In this document: one piece after another, positions 9,104 to 17,054 of the stretch
Numbering within the stretch: position 1 is the stretch's first letter
Layout: every line of letters begins with the position of its first letter
Assembly: GCA_963775085.1 (NCBI GenBank)
Contig: CAVZHO010000010.1
Coordinates: 239,365 to 303,364, forward strand
Origin: JAAFIP01 sp963775085
GTDB taxonomy: Bacteria > Pseudomonadota > Gammaproteobacteria > Burkholderiales > Burkholderiaceae_C
DNA: 64,000 bases
Direction of reading: 5' to 3'
Program-made: the position numbers and the translations under genes
The notes under the pieces: generated by a model
Databases searched by the model: none
What the model saw: only the letters and a program-made list of their open reading frames with translations
Told to the model about the DNA's origin: nothing

Positions 9104-9134
9104 AAGGGCGCAGCACTTTTTGCACCGCGCCCTT
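9104..9134 (-). terminator. Hairpin terminator between TonB-dependent receptor and sucP
   Basis: Arms AAGGGCGC and GCGCCCTT enclose a 15-base loop. On the minus strand the stem is followed by TTTTT. It sits between the receptor stop and the sucP start, so it could end the receptor transcript or attenuate read-through into sucP and the transporter. Confidence 0.6.
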
Positions 9135-9162
9135 AACTAGCCAATAAGTCTACAGCGTCGGG

Positions 9163-11385
9163 TTAGAAGCTGTATTTGGCAGCCAGTTTGAACGTGCGAC
9201 CGTTGATAGAGCGAGCAGCGGCGCGGTCGGAATTGACTTCCGTATAGCCAACCTTGTTAAACACGTTGTTCACGGCAAGGCCTAGATTCCAGCTCTTGTT
9301 GATGTCCATGTTGACGAACAAGTTGCTATACATGTATGCTGGCAATTCAGCCTCTTGTGGGGTGATTTGGGCATCTTTCGATGACGACGTGCCGATGAAA
9401 GTCATGCCGGCATTGATGCCGCTAACGCTCACTGTTGGTGCAATCTGGTAAATCAGCTTGGCTTGCCGATTAGGAGTCTTGCCTGCATACCCAGCGACGT
9501 TGGACTCGGTGACTTTAGCGTTGGTATAGGTCAACCCGCCATTCAGACGGAACATGCCCATTTTGTAACCCGCTTCCAGTTCAATACCGCTAGCCTTGTA
9601 TTTGTTTTGAGTCGTAATGGGGTTGTTCGTGTTGGACAAGTCGTAATTTGACTCGTCTGTTTTAGCATGGAACAAAGTCGCGAATGTGCTCAGATTGCCA
9701 CTGCGCATTTTCACGCCGACTTCCAGTTGCTGCACCTTGTTCACTGGCACATCCTTGCCTTGGAAGCAGGTTGTGCATGCAGCGGGTGCTGAGAACAATA
9801 TGCGATCAGAGTTGAAGGCCGCACCATCACTCACACGACCAAATAGGGACACATCCTTATTGAGCGAGTAGTTTGCACCCAAGCTATACGACGTGTGTTT
9901 GGAGGTGTAGTCGGTTGCATGCAGGGGGTTCCCGCCAGCTTGTGTATTGCCCTTGGCCGTCTGGTTGTCAAATCGAACACTGCCATCCAAGTTCAACGGC
10001 CCCGATACGTAACCGACCGCCGCATAAGGCGCGAGTTGGTTATAGGTCACGTTGGCCGAGCGCTTAAAGAATGAGGTGTAACCCGTTGCCGTTGCGCCGG
10101 GACTGGCGATCGTCTGGTTTGTAAAACCACCAATTTCCCAGTCCTGATCATATTTTTGGCTACCGTAGAACAGTCCTGCGGTGGTATTGAGGCTGGAGCC
10201 AGCATCCAGTTTGAACGCCTTAGTCAACTTGAGATCATTGAATGCAGAACCCGCATCACGGAATTTTGAGCCAAGGAACAATCCAGTATAGGTGGTGAAT
10301 GGCGCGGCAATAGAGTTATCCGGCATGATTCCAGAGAAGATACCCGTTGAGCGCGTCACCCGAAAGTTGTTCTTCAGTGTCCAGTCGTTGCCTATATTGA
10401 GCGACAGCTCATTTCCAAGCGCCAAAGATTGAACCTTAAGGCCATCATTGACGTTTTGTGAGCCGCTGTTGTACTGACCCCAATTGGGCACCAGTGGCAG
10501 GCCGCTCGAATACGGCGTGAATGTGCGTGGATCAATGCCAGGTACTGTTACGATCTGCTGATTCACGATCCGCACGGGCACTGTGAGTAGCGTGGGTGAC
10601 TTGTCGTCCAAAACCTTCGCGTGGAAGCGCACAAAGCTGCCGGCACCCAGATCAGTGGTCAAGTTGGCGCGCAACTGGAAGCCCTGCTCCATCTTCAGGC
10701 CACCGGTATCCCGTGGACCTTCGCCGCTGCGCAGATATCCTGAAACGTTAAAGCGTGACGTTGCGCTCAACGGCCCGCCAACGTTGAAATCTGCACGGAG
10801 ATTGCCGTTGCTACCATAGGACAGTCCCATACTTCCACCCTTGACTTCGCCGGTCTTTGACAGGAAGTTGATAACACCACCTGGTGAGTTGCTGGCCAAT
10901 GTAGATGCGCCGCCGCCACGTACTACCTCAACACCGTCCGTACCAAAATCCACGCGCGTGTACATGTCCGCCGTCAAAAAGTTGAAGTCGCCCATCAGTA
11001 GCACAGGCAAGCCATCTTCTTGAAGTTGCACATAACGTGAACCGCCCGCAGAGATGGGTACGCCCCGCACTGTGATGTTGGCATTGCCGTCTCCGCTGCT
11101 CGCTTCTGAGCGTATGCCGGGAATTGAACGCAGCACTTCGGCGGCGCTACTCGGATTAGATTGCAAAATTTGCTCGCCATTGAGCGTGCTTACAGACTGG
11201 CTTTGCTTCATCTTCGAGCGGCCTTCTGGCGAGGCAGTAATCACCACTTCATCCAAGTTGAGCGTAGCAGCCTCTGATTTGGCGGGTGGCGCGGTTTGTG
11301 CCGTGGCCGTTGTCATTTGTAGCGCAAAGGTTGCAGCGGCTAACGCTATTGCGGTGGGCACCAAGGGGGTGTGCATTTTTCTCAC
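9163..11385 (-). CDS. TonB-dependent outer-membrane receptor (probable sucrose receptor)
   Basis: About 740 residues. It has a signal peptide (VRKMHTPLVPTAIALAAATF, cleavage near TATAQ), a TonB-box-like DEVVITA, a plug domain (ILQSNPSSAAEVLRSIPGI, ITVRGVPIS, VEVVRGGGASTL) and a beta-barrel ending FKLAAKYSF with a terminal Phe. GTG at 11385 is chosen because GGAG lies 6 bases upstream; ATG 11376 is the alternative. Its place beside sucP, the MFS porter and a LacI regulator parallels the Xanthomonas suxA receptor, so sucrose is the inferred substrate. A LacI-type operator lies about 120 bases upstream. Confidence 0.85.
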   Translation of the reverse strand: MRKMHTPLVPTAIALAAATFALQMTTATAQTAPPAKSEAATLNLDEVVITASPEGRSKMKQSQSVSTLNGEQILQSNPSSAAEVLRSIPGIRSEASSGDGNANITVRGVPISAGGSRYVQLQEDGLPVLLMGDFNFLTADMYTRVDFGTDGVEVVRGGGASTLASNSPGGVINFLSKTGEVKGGSMGLSYGSNGNLRADFNVGGPLSATSRFNVSGYLRSGEGPRDTGGLKMEQGFQLRANLTTDLGAGSFVRFHAKVLDDKSPTLLTVPVRIVNQQIVTVPGIDPRTFTPYSSGLPLVPNWGQYNSGSQNVNDGLKVQSLALGNELSLNIGNDWTLKNNFRVTRSTGIFSGIMPDNSIAAPFTTYTGLFLGSKFRDAGSAFNDLKLTKAFKLDAGSSLNTTAGLFYGSQKYDQDWEIGGFTNQTIASPGATATGYTSFFKRSANVTYNQLAPYAAVGYVSGPLNLDGSVRFDNQTAKGNTQAGGNPLHATDYTSKHTSYSLGANYSLNKDVSLFGRVSDGAAFNSDRILFSAPAACTTCFQGKDVPVNKVQQLEVGVKMRSGNLSTFATLFHAKTDESNYDLSNTNNPITTQNKYKASGIELEAGYKMGMFRLNGGLTYTNAKVTESNVAGYAGKTPNRQAKLIYQIAPTVSVSGINAGMTFIGTSSSKDAQITPQEAELPAYMYSNLFVNMDINKSWNLGLAVNNVFNKVGYTEVNSDRAAARSINGRTFKLAAKYSF

Positions 11386-11506
11386 GTTGTACTCCAGAGG
11401 ATGTTTAAAAAATCGAAATAATCTGGCCGGACAAGTCCTAGCCACAGCCGCTTTGCGTGAAACACGTTAACTGCGGTAGCGCCATTGTGCATTTTTCAGC
11501 TTCATT

Positions 11507-11520
11507 TGCAATCGTTTGCA
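11507..11520 (-). promoter_or_regulatory. LacI-type operator upstream of the TonB-dependent receptor
   Basis: TGCAATCGTTTGCA is nearly palindromic around a central CG, the usual LacI/GalR-family form. It shares 12 of 14 bases with the second site at 11719-11732. A possible minus-strand promoter (TTGGAC at 11542-11547, then TTAAAT next to the operator) would be blocked by a repressor here. Confidence 0.7.
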
Positions 11521-11705
11521 TTTAAATTTAAATTGTCATTTGTCCAATCATTCATGTTGACCGCGTCGAAGCCGCAATCTTTAAGAGGGAAAAAGCTAAA
11601 TCAGTCGATAATTTAAGTATTTTCCCCTAGGTATGAAAAAGGAGACAATTCACGGTGCAAGTATTTTTAATGAGTAAGGGTTAATGCTAAGCTATGAAAT
11701 ATTGG

Positions 11706-11711
11706 TATAAA
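11706..11711 (+). promoter_or_regulatory. Possible -10 element for the tonB operon
   Basis: TATAAA lies 8 bases before the operator at 11719-11732 and about 58 bases before the tonB start. No good -35 element is evident. This is a tentative call supported mainly by its position beside the operator. Confidence 0.35.
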
Positions 11712-11718
11712 AATACAA

Positions 11719-11732
11719 TGCAAACGTTTGCG
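11719..11732 (+). promoter_or_regulatory. LacI-type operator upstream of tonB
   Basis: TGCAAACGTTTGCG contains the perfect palindrome GCAAACGTTTGC (11720-11731). It is the second such site in the 383-base divergent region between receptor and tonB. Together the pair indicates that both transcripts answer to the LacI-family gene at 15767. Confidence 0.75.
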
Positions 11733-11768
11733 TAAACTCCTTTACACCCTACCGACCTTTGTCTTTTA

Positions 11769-12491
11769 ATGTCTGACTACGACTATCAACATAAAAACCC
11801 GCGCCGCCACTTGGTCGGTATTGGTCTCGTGGTGCTTTTTCACGGGCTCTTGTTTTACGCCATCAATTCCGGCTTGACGCGCAAGTTTGTCAAGGTACTC
11901 CAGGGCCCAGTAGAGGCTAAGTTGATTGAAGAAATCAAGCCGCCCCCACCGCCCCCACCGCCACCTCCTCCACCGCCACCGCCTCCCAAGGCATTGCCGC
12001 CACCGCCCCCGCCAGCCTATGTGCCGCCCGTGGCTGCGCCTGTGACGAATGCGCCTGCCCCTGTTAATGCGATTGCCGCTGTGACGAATGCGCCGCCGCC
12101 CGTCGTGTTGCCACCGCCTGCGCCCGCACCCCCTGCACCGGTGCCCCCACCACCTCCTCCCGCGCCACCACCATCACCTCCTCCCCCACCGCCACCGCCG
12201 CCGCCGATGGTGCGAGTGCCTGCAGTGATCAATGCCGCAACCAATTGCCCGCGACCTGAATACCCTGCTGCAGCGCGCCGCGCGGAAGAGGAGGGTACCG
12301 TGGTCTTGAAATTTTTGGTGGACGTAGATGGAAAAGTCATCCAGTCGCAGGTAGACAAAAGCAGCGGCTCCAACCAGCTGGATGAGGCAGCGCGCAATGC
12401 CTTGAGTCGCTGTCAATTCAAGCCGGGTACGCTGGACGGCAAGCCCGAACAGAGCTGGGCCAACATGCGCTACACCTGGAAGCTGGAGTAA
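11769..12491 (+). CDS. tonB: TonB-family energy transducer with long proline-rich spacer
   Basis: A 240-residue protein. One N-terminal membrane helix contains a His (LVVLFHGLLFYAI, residues about 17-30). It is followed by a very long Pro/Ala-rich periplasmic spacer (about 57-150) with runs of proline, then a TonB C-terminal domain (ATNCPRPEYPAAARRAEEEG to YTWKLE). It couples the proton-motive force harvested by ExbBD to outer-membrane receptors. It is the first gene of a tonB-exbB-exbD-exbD-TPR run and lies divergent from the receptor, so it probably energises that receptor. The spacer DNA is a CCN-rich repeat prone to length change. Confidence 0.88.
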   Translation: MSDYDYQHKNPRRHLVGIGLVVLFHGLLFYAINSGLTRKFVKVLQGPVEAKLIEEIKPPPPPPPPPPPPPPPPKALPPPPPPAYVPPVAAPVTNAPAPVNAIAAVTNAPPPVVLPPPAPAPPAPVPPPPPPAPPPSPPPPPPPPPPMVRVPAVINAATNCPRPEYPAAARRAEEEGTVVLKFLVDVDGKVIQSQVDKSSGSNQLDEAARNALSRCQFKPGTLDGKPEQSWANMRYTWKLE

Positions 12492-12568
12492 AGGCCTTAT
12501 CGGTATTGCATCAATATTTATTCATTGCATTTTTAATTTATCCCTATCTCATAGTCTGGAGTCTCAAG

Positions 12569-13438
12569 ATGTTTTTCAGTCTCAAAAGTATCCTCGTACA
12601 GCTCAGCGTTTTGGTGCTGTGTGCAGCTGCTGTCACAGCGCAGGCGCAAGGCACGGCTACCACGCCCACGCCTACGCCCGCTGTAGCCGCCACGCCAGCG
12701 GCAATGGTCACTGATACCGCCAAGGCAGCTGCGACCACTGCGTCTGGCAGCCCGGCTGCCAGTGCAGGCGATCACGGCGGTGAAAACCCCTACGGTCTCA
12801 AAGCCCTGTGGGAACAAGGTGATATGGTTGCCAAAACCACGCTGCTCATGCTCATCATCATGAGTATGGCCAGTTGGTATGTGATCTTTAGCAAGTATTT
12901 TGAACAAGCCAAGGTCTATAGTTTTGCCAAAGCCGTGGGGCCTGATTTCTGGACCGCCACCGATGTGAAAGCGGCAGTGCAAAACCTCAAATCAGAAAGC
13001 CCATTTCGATTTATCGGCGACAAAGGCTTGGAGAGTGCAGGCAAGCATACCGGGCTGATGGGGGGCGTAGACCTGAACACTTGGGTGACGATGGGCATCC
13101 AGCGCGCGATGAACAAGGTGCAAAGCCGCATGCAAGATGGCTTGGCTGTACTGGCTACGGTAGGCTCCACCGCACCCTTCGTCGGCCTCTTTGGTACGGT
13201 CTGGGGTATTTACAACGCGCTGGTAAAAATTGGCATGTCAGGCCAGGCCAGCATTGACAAAGTGGCAGGGCCGGTAGGCGAGTCACTCATCATGACGGCC
13301 ATTGGTTTGGCGGTGGCCGTGCCTGCGGTGCTGGGCTATAACTGGTTGGTGCGCCGTAACAAATCGGCCATGGAAGAAGTGCATGCATTTGGCAATGACT
13401 TGCACTCGGTGCTGATTGCCTCAGGCAAAAAGGCTTAA
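12569..13438 (+). CDS. exbB: ExbB-type proton channel subunit with signal peptide
   Basis: A 289-residue MotA/TolQ/ExbB-family protein. ATG 12569 is chosen because GGAG lies 7 bases upstream; an in-frame ATG at 12506 lacks one. The N-terminus is a signal peptide (MFFSLKSILVQLSVLVLCAA) followed by an Ala/Thr/Pro-rich periplasmic stretch. Next come three membrane helices: TTLLMLIIMSMASWYVIF, LATVGSTAPFVGLFGTVWGI and SLIMTAIGLAVAVPAVLGY. With ExbD it forms the inner-membrane motor that drives TonB. The extended periplasmic N-terminus is found in a subset of ExbB proteins. Confidence 0.88.
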   Translation: MFFSLKSILVQLSVLVLCAAAVTAQAQGTATTPTPTPAVAATPAAMVTDTAKAAATTASGSPAASAGDHGGENPYGLKALWEQGDMVAKTTLLMLIIMSMASWYVIFSKYFEQAKVYSFAKAVGPDFWTATDVKAAVQNLKSESPFRFIGDKGLESAGKHTGLMGGVDLNTWVTMGIQRAMNKVQSRMQDGLAVLATVGSTAPFVGLFGTVWGIYNALVKIGMSGQASIDKVAGPVGESLIMTAIGLAVAVPAVLGYNWLVRRNKSAMEEVHAFGNDLHSVLIASGKKA

Positions 13439-13478
13439 GCGCAGCACACCTGGTACTAGAACCCGAAAGGTCGCCCCC

Positions 13479-13901
13479 ATGGCAATGAACGTAGGCAGTG
13501 AAGACGGCGAAGACGAGATCATGAGCCAGATCAACACGACGCCCCTGGTGGATGTGATGTTGGTGCTGCTCATCATATTTTTGATCACCATCCCCGTAGT
13601 GACTACATCGATTAAGGTCAATTTGCCCAAAGAGCAAAACCAGGTGCGCGAGACCAAGCCTGAGAATGTGATCATTTCGGTAGACGCTGCTGGCAAGATA
13701 TTTTTGTACGATACGCCCGTTAAAAACTCAGCAGATTTGCTGGAGCGGATGAAAAAATTTGCAGTGAAGCAGCCCCAACCTGAAGTGCAAATCCGGGGTG
13801 ACGGCCAGAGCAGTTTTGAATCGGTAGGCCGCGTGATGTATGCGGTGCAGCGCGCAGGCATTGTGAAGGTAGGCTTTATTACCGAGCCACCCGCCAAGTG
13901 A
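13479..13901 (+). CDS. exbD: ExbD-type motor subunit 1
   Basis: A 140-residue protein with a single N-terminal helix, NTTPLVDVMLVLLIIFLITI, which includes the conserved Asp thought to carry protons. A periplasmic domain typical of ExbD/TolR follows. ATG 13479 has GAAAGG 8 bases upstream; an in-frame ATG at 13416 would overlap exbB. It is followed 40 bases later by a second ExbD. Confidence 0.87.
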   Translation: MAMNVGSEDGEDEIMSQINTTPLVDVMLVLLIIFLITIPVVTTSIKVNLPKEQNQVRETKPENVIISVDAAGKIFLYDTPVKNSADLLERMKKFAVKQPQPEVQIRGDGQSSFESVGRVMYAVQRAGIVKVGFITEPPAK

Positions 13902-13941
13902 GGACGACGATGTTAGTTTTATTACCGAATAAGGATGCCCT

Positions 13942-14370
13942 ATGGGAATGAATATTGGCGCCAACCCCATGAGTGAACCCGAAGTCATGATGGACATCAA
14001 CACCACACCCTTGATTGACGTGATGCTGGTGTTGCTGATCATGCTGATCATCACCATCCCGATGCAGCTACATTCGGTTAATTTGGATATGCCCACTGGC
14101 AAACCGCCGACCAAAACTGTCGAGCCCGAGGTCATTAAAATTGATATTGAGCCCAACGGCGTGGTGCTATGGAATCAGCAGGCTCTGGCCGACAGGGCCA
14201 GCTTAGAGGCGCGTTTGATGCAGGCCAAAGCCCAGGCCGTGCAGCCTGAGCTGCACATCAAGGCGCATGGCAAAGCCAAGTACGAAGCGGTGGCCGGGGT
14301 GCTGGCCTCGGCGCAACGTATTGGTCTGACCAGGCTGGGTATTGTCGGTGCGGAGCAGTTTGCGAACTGA
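13942..14370 (+). CDS. exbD: ExbD-type motor subunit 2
   Basis: A 142-residue ExbD paralogue. It keeps the helix NTTPLIDVMLVLLIMLIITI with its Asp, and a divergent periplasmic domain (GVVLWNQQALADRASLEARL). AAGGA lies 6 bases before the ATG. Double-exbD operons occur in other proteobacterial TonB systems, where the second ExbD can be required for particular substrates only. Whether it forms hetero-oligomers with subunit 1 is not visible from sequence. Confidence 0.85.
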   Translation: MGMNIGANPMSEPEVMMDINTTPLIDVMLVLLIMLIITIPMQLHSVNLDMPTGKPPTKTVEPEVIKIDIEPNGVVLWNQQALADRASLEARLMQAKAQAVQPELHIKAHGKAKYEAVAGVLASAQRIGLTRLGIVGAEQFAN

Positions 14371-14390
14371 GTTTCTTCAAGGGTAATCCC

Positions 14391-14429
14391 TTTTTTGCCC
14401 CACCCCGCTTGCGGGTTGGGGCATTTTTT
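14391..14429 (+). terminator. Strong bidirectional terminator after exbD2
   Basis: GCCCCACCCCGC and GCGGGTTGGGGC form a 12-base stem with one mismatch and a TT loop. T-runs flank both sides (TTTTTT before, ATTTTTTC after). It ends the tonB-exbBDD transcript. Some read-through into the TPR gene 20 bases later remains possible. Confidence 0.8.
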
Positions 14430-14447
14430 CAAGCAAAGGATAAAGTT

Positions 14448-15686
14448 ATGCGTGGGATGTGGTGTGCTGTAATTTTATGGTGCTGCTGGTGCGCGGTAGG
14501 TGCGCAAACGGTGCCGGCTTTGCGCCCAGAACTGGCTGCTTTGGTGGTCGGTGTGCAAGATGCGCTGAAAGCCAAAACCCCGGATGCAGCGCTGGATAAG
14601 CTCGGTGCTGCCAGCAGCCTACCCCAGCTAACTGGCAAAGAGACCGAGATCATCCAGCGGCTGCGTGTGGTCGCCAGTATAGAAGCTGGCAAACCCGCCA
14701 TAGCGATGGCTTCCCTGGAAGCATTGGTGGCCGCGCCGGAAGTGCCTACAAGCGAAAAAACTGGTTTGATTGAAAATTTGATTTCACTGGCGCAAAAGCA
14801 AAAAGACCACCAGCGCGTGATTGACGCAGCGCAACTGTTTAACCATGTGCAGGCACCGCCTACGCGCGGTGCGCAGCTAGCTGTGGCGCAAGCCCACTAC
14901 TTTCTAAAAAATTATGCGCAGACGGTGCAGCAAATCAATACGGTGCTCGCATTCACAGCGGGCACATCCAGCGCAACAGTCGCTTGGCAAGTCAAACCCG
15001 AAGAATATGTACTGCGCATGCTGGCCGATAGCCACACGCAGATGAAAAACCGTGCGGGTTACCTGGAAGGGCTGACGTTGCTGGTGAAGCATTACCCCAG
15101 CCAAGCCTATTGGTCGGACTATCTGTCGCGCCACATCAGCCAACTGGAGGCCAGCTCGCCCTTGACTCTGGACTGGTATCGTCTAGTGCGTGCCACCCAA
15201 AACCTGGCGGAGGTCGATGATTACCTGGAGTACGCTCAACTCGCACTCAAGGCGGGCTTTCCGCAAGAGGCGCAATCGGTGTTGGACTTAGGGCTGAAAT
15301 CTGACGTGCTTGGTAAGGGCGGTTCAAAGCCTGCGGTAGATGCATTACGCGCTCAGGTAACGCGCCGCGCTGGCGAAGATGCCGGTGCAGTCATATCGCT
15401 AGAGCAGCAACTGGCCGGTGCCGCCAACGGCAACGCCGCGGCGCAGCTAGGTGATCTTCACTTGGCCGGTGGCCAGTGGTTGCTAGCCCACACCCTTTAC
15501 CTAAGCGCGCTGGAAAAAGGCGGCTTGCGCCGCGAGGAACTGACACGGCTGCGTCAAGGCATTGCGCTGGCGCAGCAGGGCCAAAAGCAAGCGGCCCAAA
15601 CGGCGCTTGCCAGCGCTGGCATGAGTCCCAGCGCGCAGACGCTAGCTCAGGCTTGGTCTTTATGGGCAGGTCAAGCGGGTAAGTAG
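14448..15686 (+). CDS. Periplasmic TPR-like protein of the TonB locus
   Basis: A 412-residue protein with a signal peptide (MRGMWCAVILWCCWCAVGAQ) and helical, TPR-like repeats rich in Ala and Leu throughout. ATG 14448 is chosen because AAAGGA lies upstream; the in-frame ATG at 14409 falls inside the terminator hairpin. Periplasmic TPR proteins accompany some TonB systems in other proteobacteria, such as the Vibrio TonB2 and Shewanella loci. A role as accessory to the energiser or receptor is inferred from position only. Confidence 0.65.
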   Translation: MRGMWCAVILWCCWCAVGAQTVPALRPELAALVVGVQDALKAKTPDAALDKLGAASSLPQLTGKETEIIQRLRVVASIEAGKPAIAMASLEALVAAPEVPTSEKTGLIENLISLAQKQKDHQRVIDAAQLFNHVQAPPTRGAQLAVAQAHYFLKNYAQTVQQINTVLAFTAGTSSATVAWQVKPEEYVLRMLADSHTQMKNRAGYLEGLTLLVKHYPSQAYWSDYLSRHISQLEASSPLTLDWYRLVRATQNLAEVDDYLEYAQLALKAGFPQEAQSVLDLGLKSDVLGKGGSKPAVDALRAQVTRRAGEDAGAVISLEQQLAGAANGNAAAQLGDLHLAGGQWLLAHTLYLSALEKGGLRREELTRLRQGIALAQQGQKQAAQTALASAGMSPSAQTLAQAWSLWAGQAGK

Positions 15687-15766
15687 GTAAATGGCCTGGG
15701 ACTTGCTTGATAATATTCAAAATAGTCCTTTATACCTAGCGCATCTCTCAAGTAAACGACTTTGCT

Positions 15767-16792
15767 GTGACCAAGCCTACCAACAAAAAACTCCAAATGG
15801 TGGATATCGCCCGGCTGGCGGGCGTGTCCATCTCTACCGTATCCAGAGCGCTCAACGGCAGCGATTTGATCAACCCGGAAACCACCAAACGGGTACAAGA
15901 GCTGGCCCGCTCGCTCAATTACTCCATCAACGTGGGCGCAAAAAATTTGCGTAGCGGCGATAACCATACGGTGGCGATCGTCATTCCATTTGACCGCGTC
16001 ACGCGCCAGACTATCTCGGATCCGTTCTTTCTGGGCATGCTAGGTAGCCTGGCGGATGCTTTGACAGAACAGGGCTACGACATGCTGTTGTCGCGGGTCG
16101 ATGCGGACCACTTGGACAAGCTGGCCGAGGTGTATGACACTGGCCGAGCACGCGGTATCATCGTCATTGGCCAGTGGGGCCACCACGACCAGCTCAATGC
16201 TCTGGCCAGCCGCAATGTGCCGCTGGTGGTGTGGGGTGCCCACTTACCCCGTCAGTTATATTGCAGCGTAGGCAGCGACAATGTGGCAGGTGGACAAGAA
16301 GCTACCGCGCATTTACTGTCGCAGGGGTTTCGCCGCATCGTCTTTTTAGGTAATACCGATTTGCCTGAAGTCGCGCAACGGTACCAGGGTTATGTGCTAG
16401 CGCACCGTTTGCAACAAACTATCCTGGATCCTGAACTACAGGTTAATGTGTCTTTTTCTGCACAGCAAGCCCGCGAGGGTGTGGAACACATGCTCAAGCG
16501 AAATTTGCAATTCGATGCCATTTTTGCAGCCAGTGACCTGATTGCCATGACAGCTATTTCTGCACTGCAAAGCCTTGGCTTGCAGGTACCCACCGATGTA
16601 GCTGTTGTGGGCTATGATGATATTGATGCCGCCAGGCACTTTCATCCGCCGCTAACCACAGTACGTCAGTCCATTGACCAAGCTGGACGTCTGTTAATTC
16701 AAGCACTCTCCAAGGTAATTGCTGGTGATTTAGTCGAACCTATACTGATGCCAACCCACCTGGTACTACGTGAATCAAGTCAACAATCGTAG
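15767..16792 (+). CDS. LacI-family transcriptional regulator of the sucrose locus
   Basis: A 341-residue regulator. The N-terminal helix-turn-helix is VDIARLAGVSISTVSRALNG, the hinge reads VGAKNLRSGDN and a periplasmic-binding-type sugar domain follows (VAIVIPF to TTVRQSIDQAGRLL). GTG 15767 gives ten residues before the HTH; ATG 15797 is possible. The operators at 11507 and 11719 have the CG-centred palindrome that LacI proteins bind, so this gene is the likely repressor of receptor and tonB transcripts. The effector is presumably sucrose or a breakdown product. It corresponds in context to SuxR of Xanthomonas. Confidence 0.85.
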   Translation: MTKPTNKKLQMVDIARLAGVSISTVSRALNGSDLINPETTKRVQELARSLNYSINVGAKNLRSGDNHTVAIVIPFDRVTRQTISDPFFLGMLGSLADALTEQGYDMLLSRVDADHLDKLAEVYDTGRARGIIVIGQWGHHDQLNALASRNVPLVVWGAHLPRQLYCSVGSDNVAGGQEATAHLLSQGFRRIVFLGNTDLPEVAQRYQGYVLAHRLQQTILDPELQVNVSFSAQQAREGVEHMLKRNLQFDAIFAASDLIAMTAISALQSLGLQVPTDVAVVGYDDIDAARHFHPPLTTVRQSIDQAGRLLIQALSKVIAGDLVEPILMPTHLVLRESSQQS

Positions 16793-16835
16793 TCAACAAG
16801 CAACTATCGCATCGTTTCTAATGGCTTAAAGATAC

Positions 16836-17030
16836 ATGCTCCGCTGGCTGATTGTTACCCTCCTCGCACTGATGTTGATCAGTTGGCTGGCACCTGCCCT
16901 CAGGCGCTGGGGTTTTGGCAGGCTGCCGGGCGATTTTCGCTTTACATTCCGTGGGCGCGACGTGCAGGTACCGCTGGGCTCGACCATCGTGCTCAGCCTG
17001 GTGGCGGCGCTGATTTCCAAACTCATTTAA
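16836..17030 (+). CDS. DUF2905 small membrane protein
   Basis: A 64-residue protein with two hydrophobic segments (residues 2-20 and 48-63) separated by GRLPGDFRFTFRGRDVQVPLG, the signature of DUF2905. The function of the family is unknown. It lies between the lacI-type gene and the sugar kinase on the same strand, 24 bases before the kinase. A link to sucrose metabolism is not implied by the family. Confidence 0.8.
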   Translation: MLRWLIVTLLALMLISWLAPALRRWGFGRLPGDFRFTFRGRDVQVPLGSTIVLSLVAALISKLI

Positions 17031-17054
17031 TCTATTCATTTCCCTCAAAAAACT

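Noticed and set aside
11940..12200. CRISPR-like periodic sequence
   Set aside because: The periodicity is CCN codon repetition in the TonB spacer; there are no repeat-spacer units and no cas genes.
12017..12397. Glycine-rich minus-strand frame opposite tonB
   Set aside because: It is the antisense of the polyproline codons and is not a gene.
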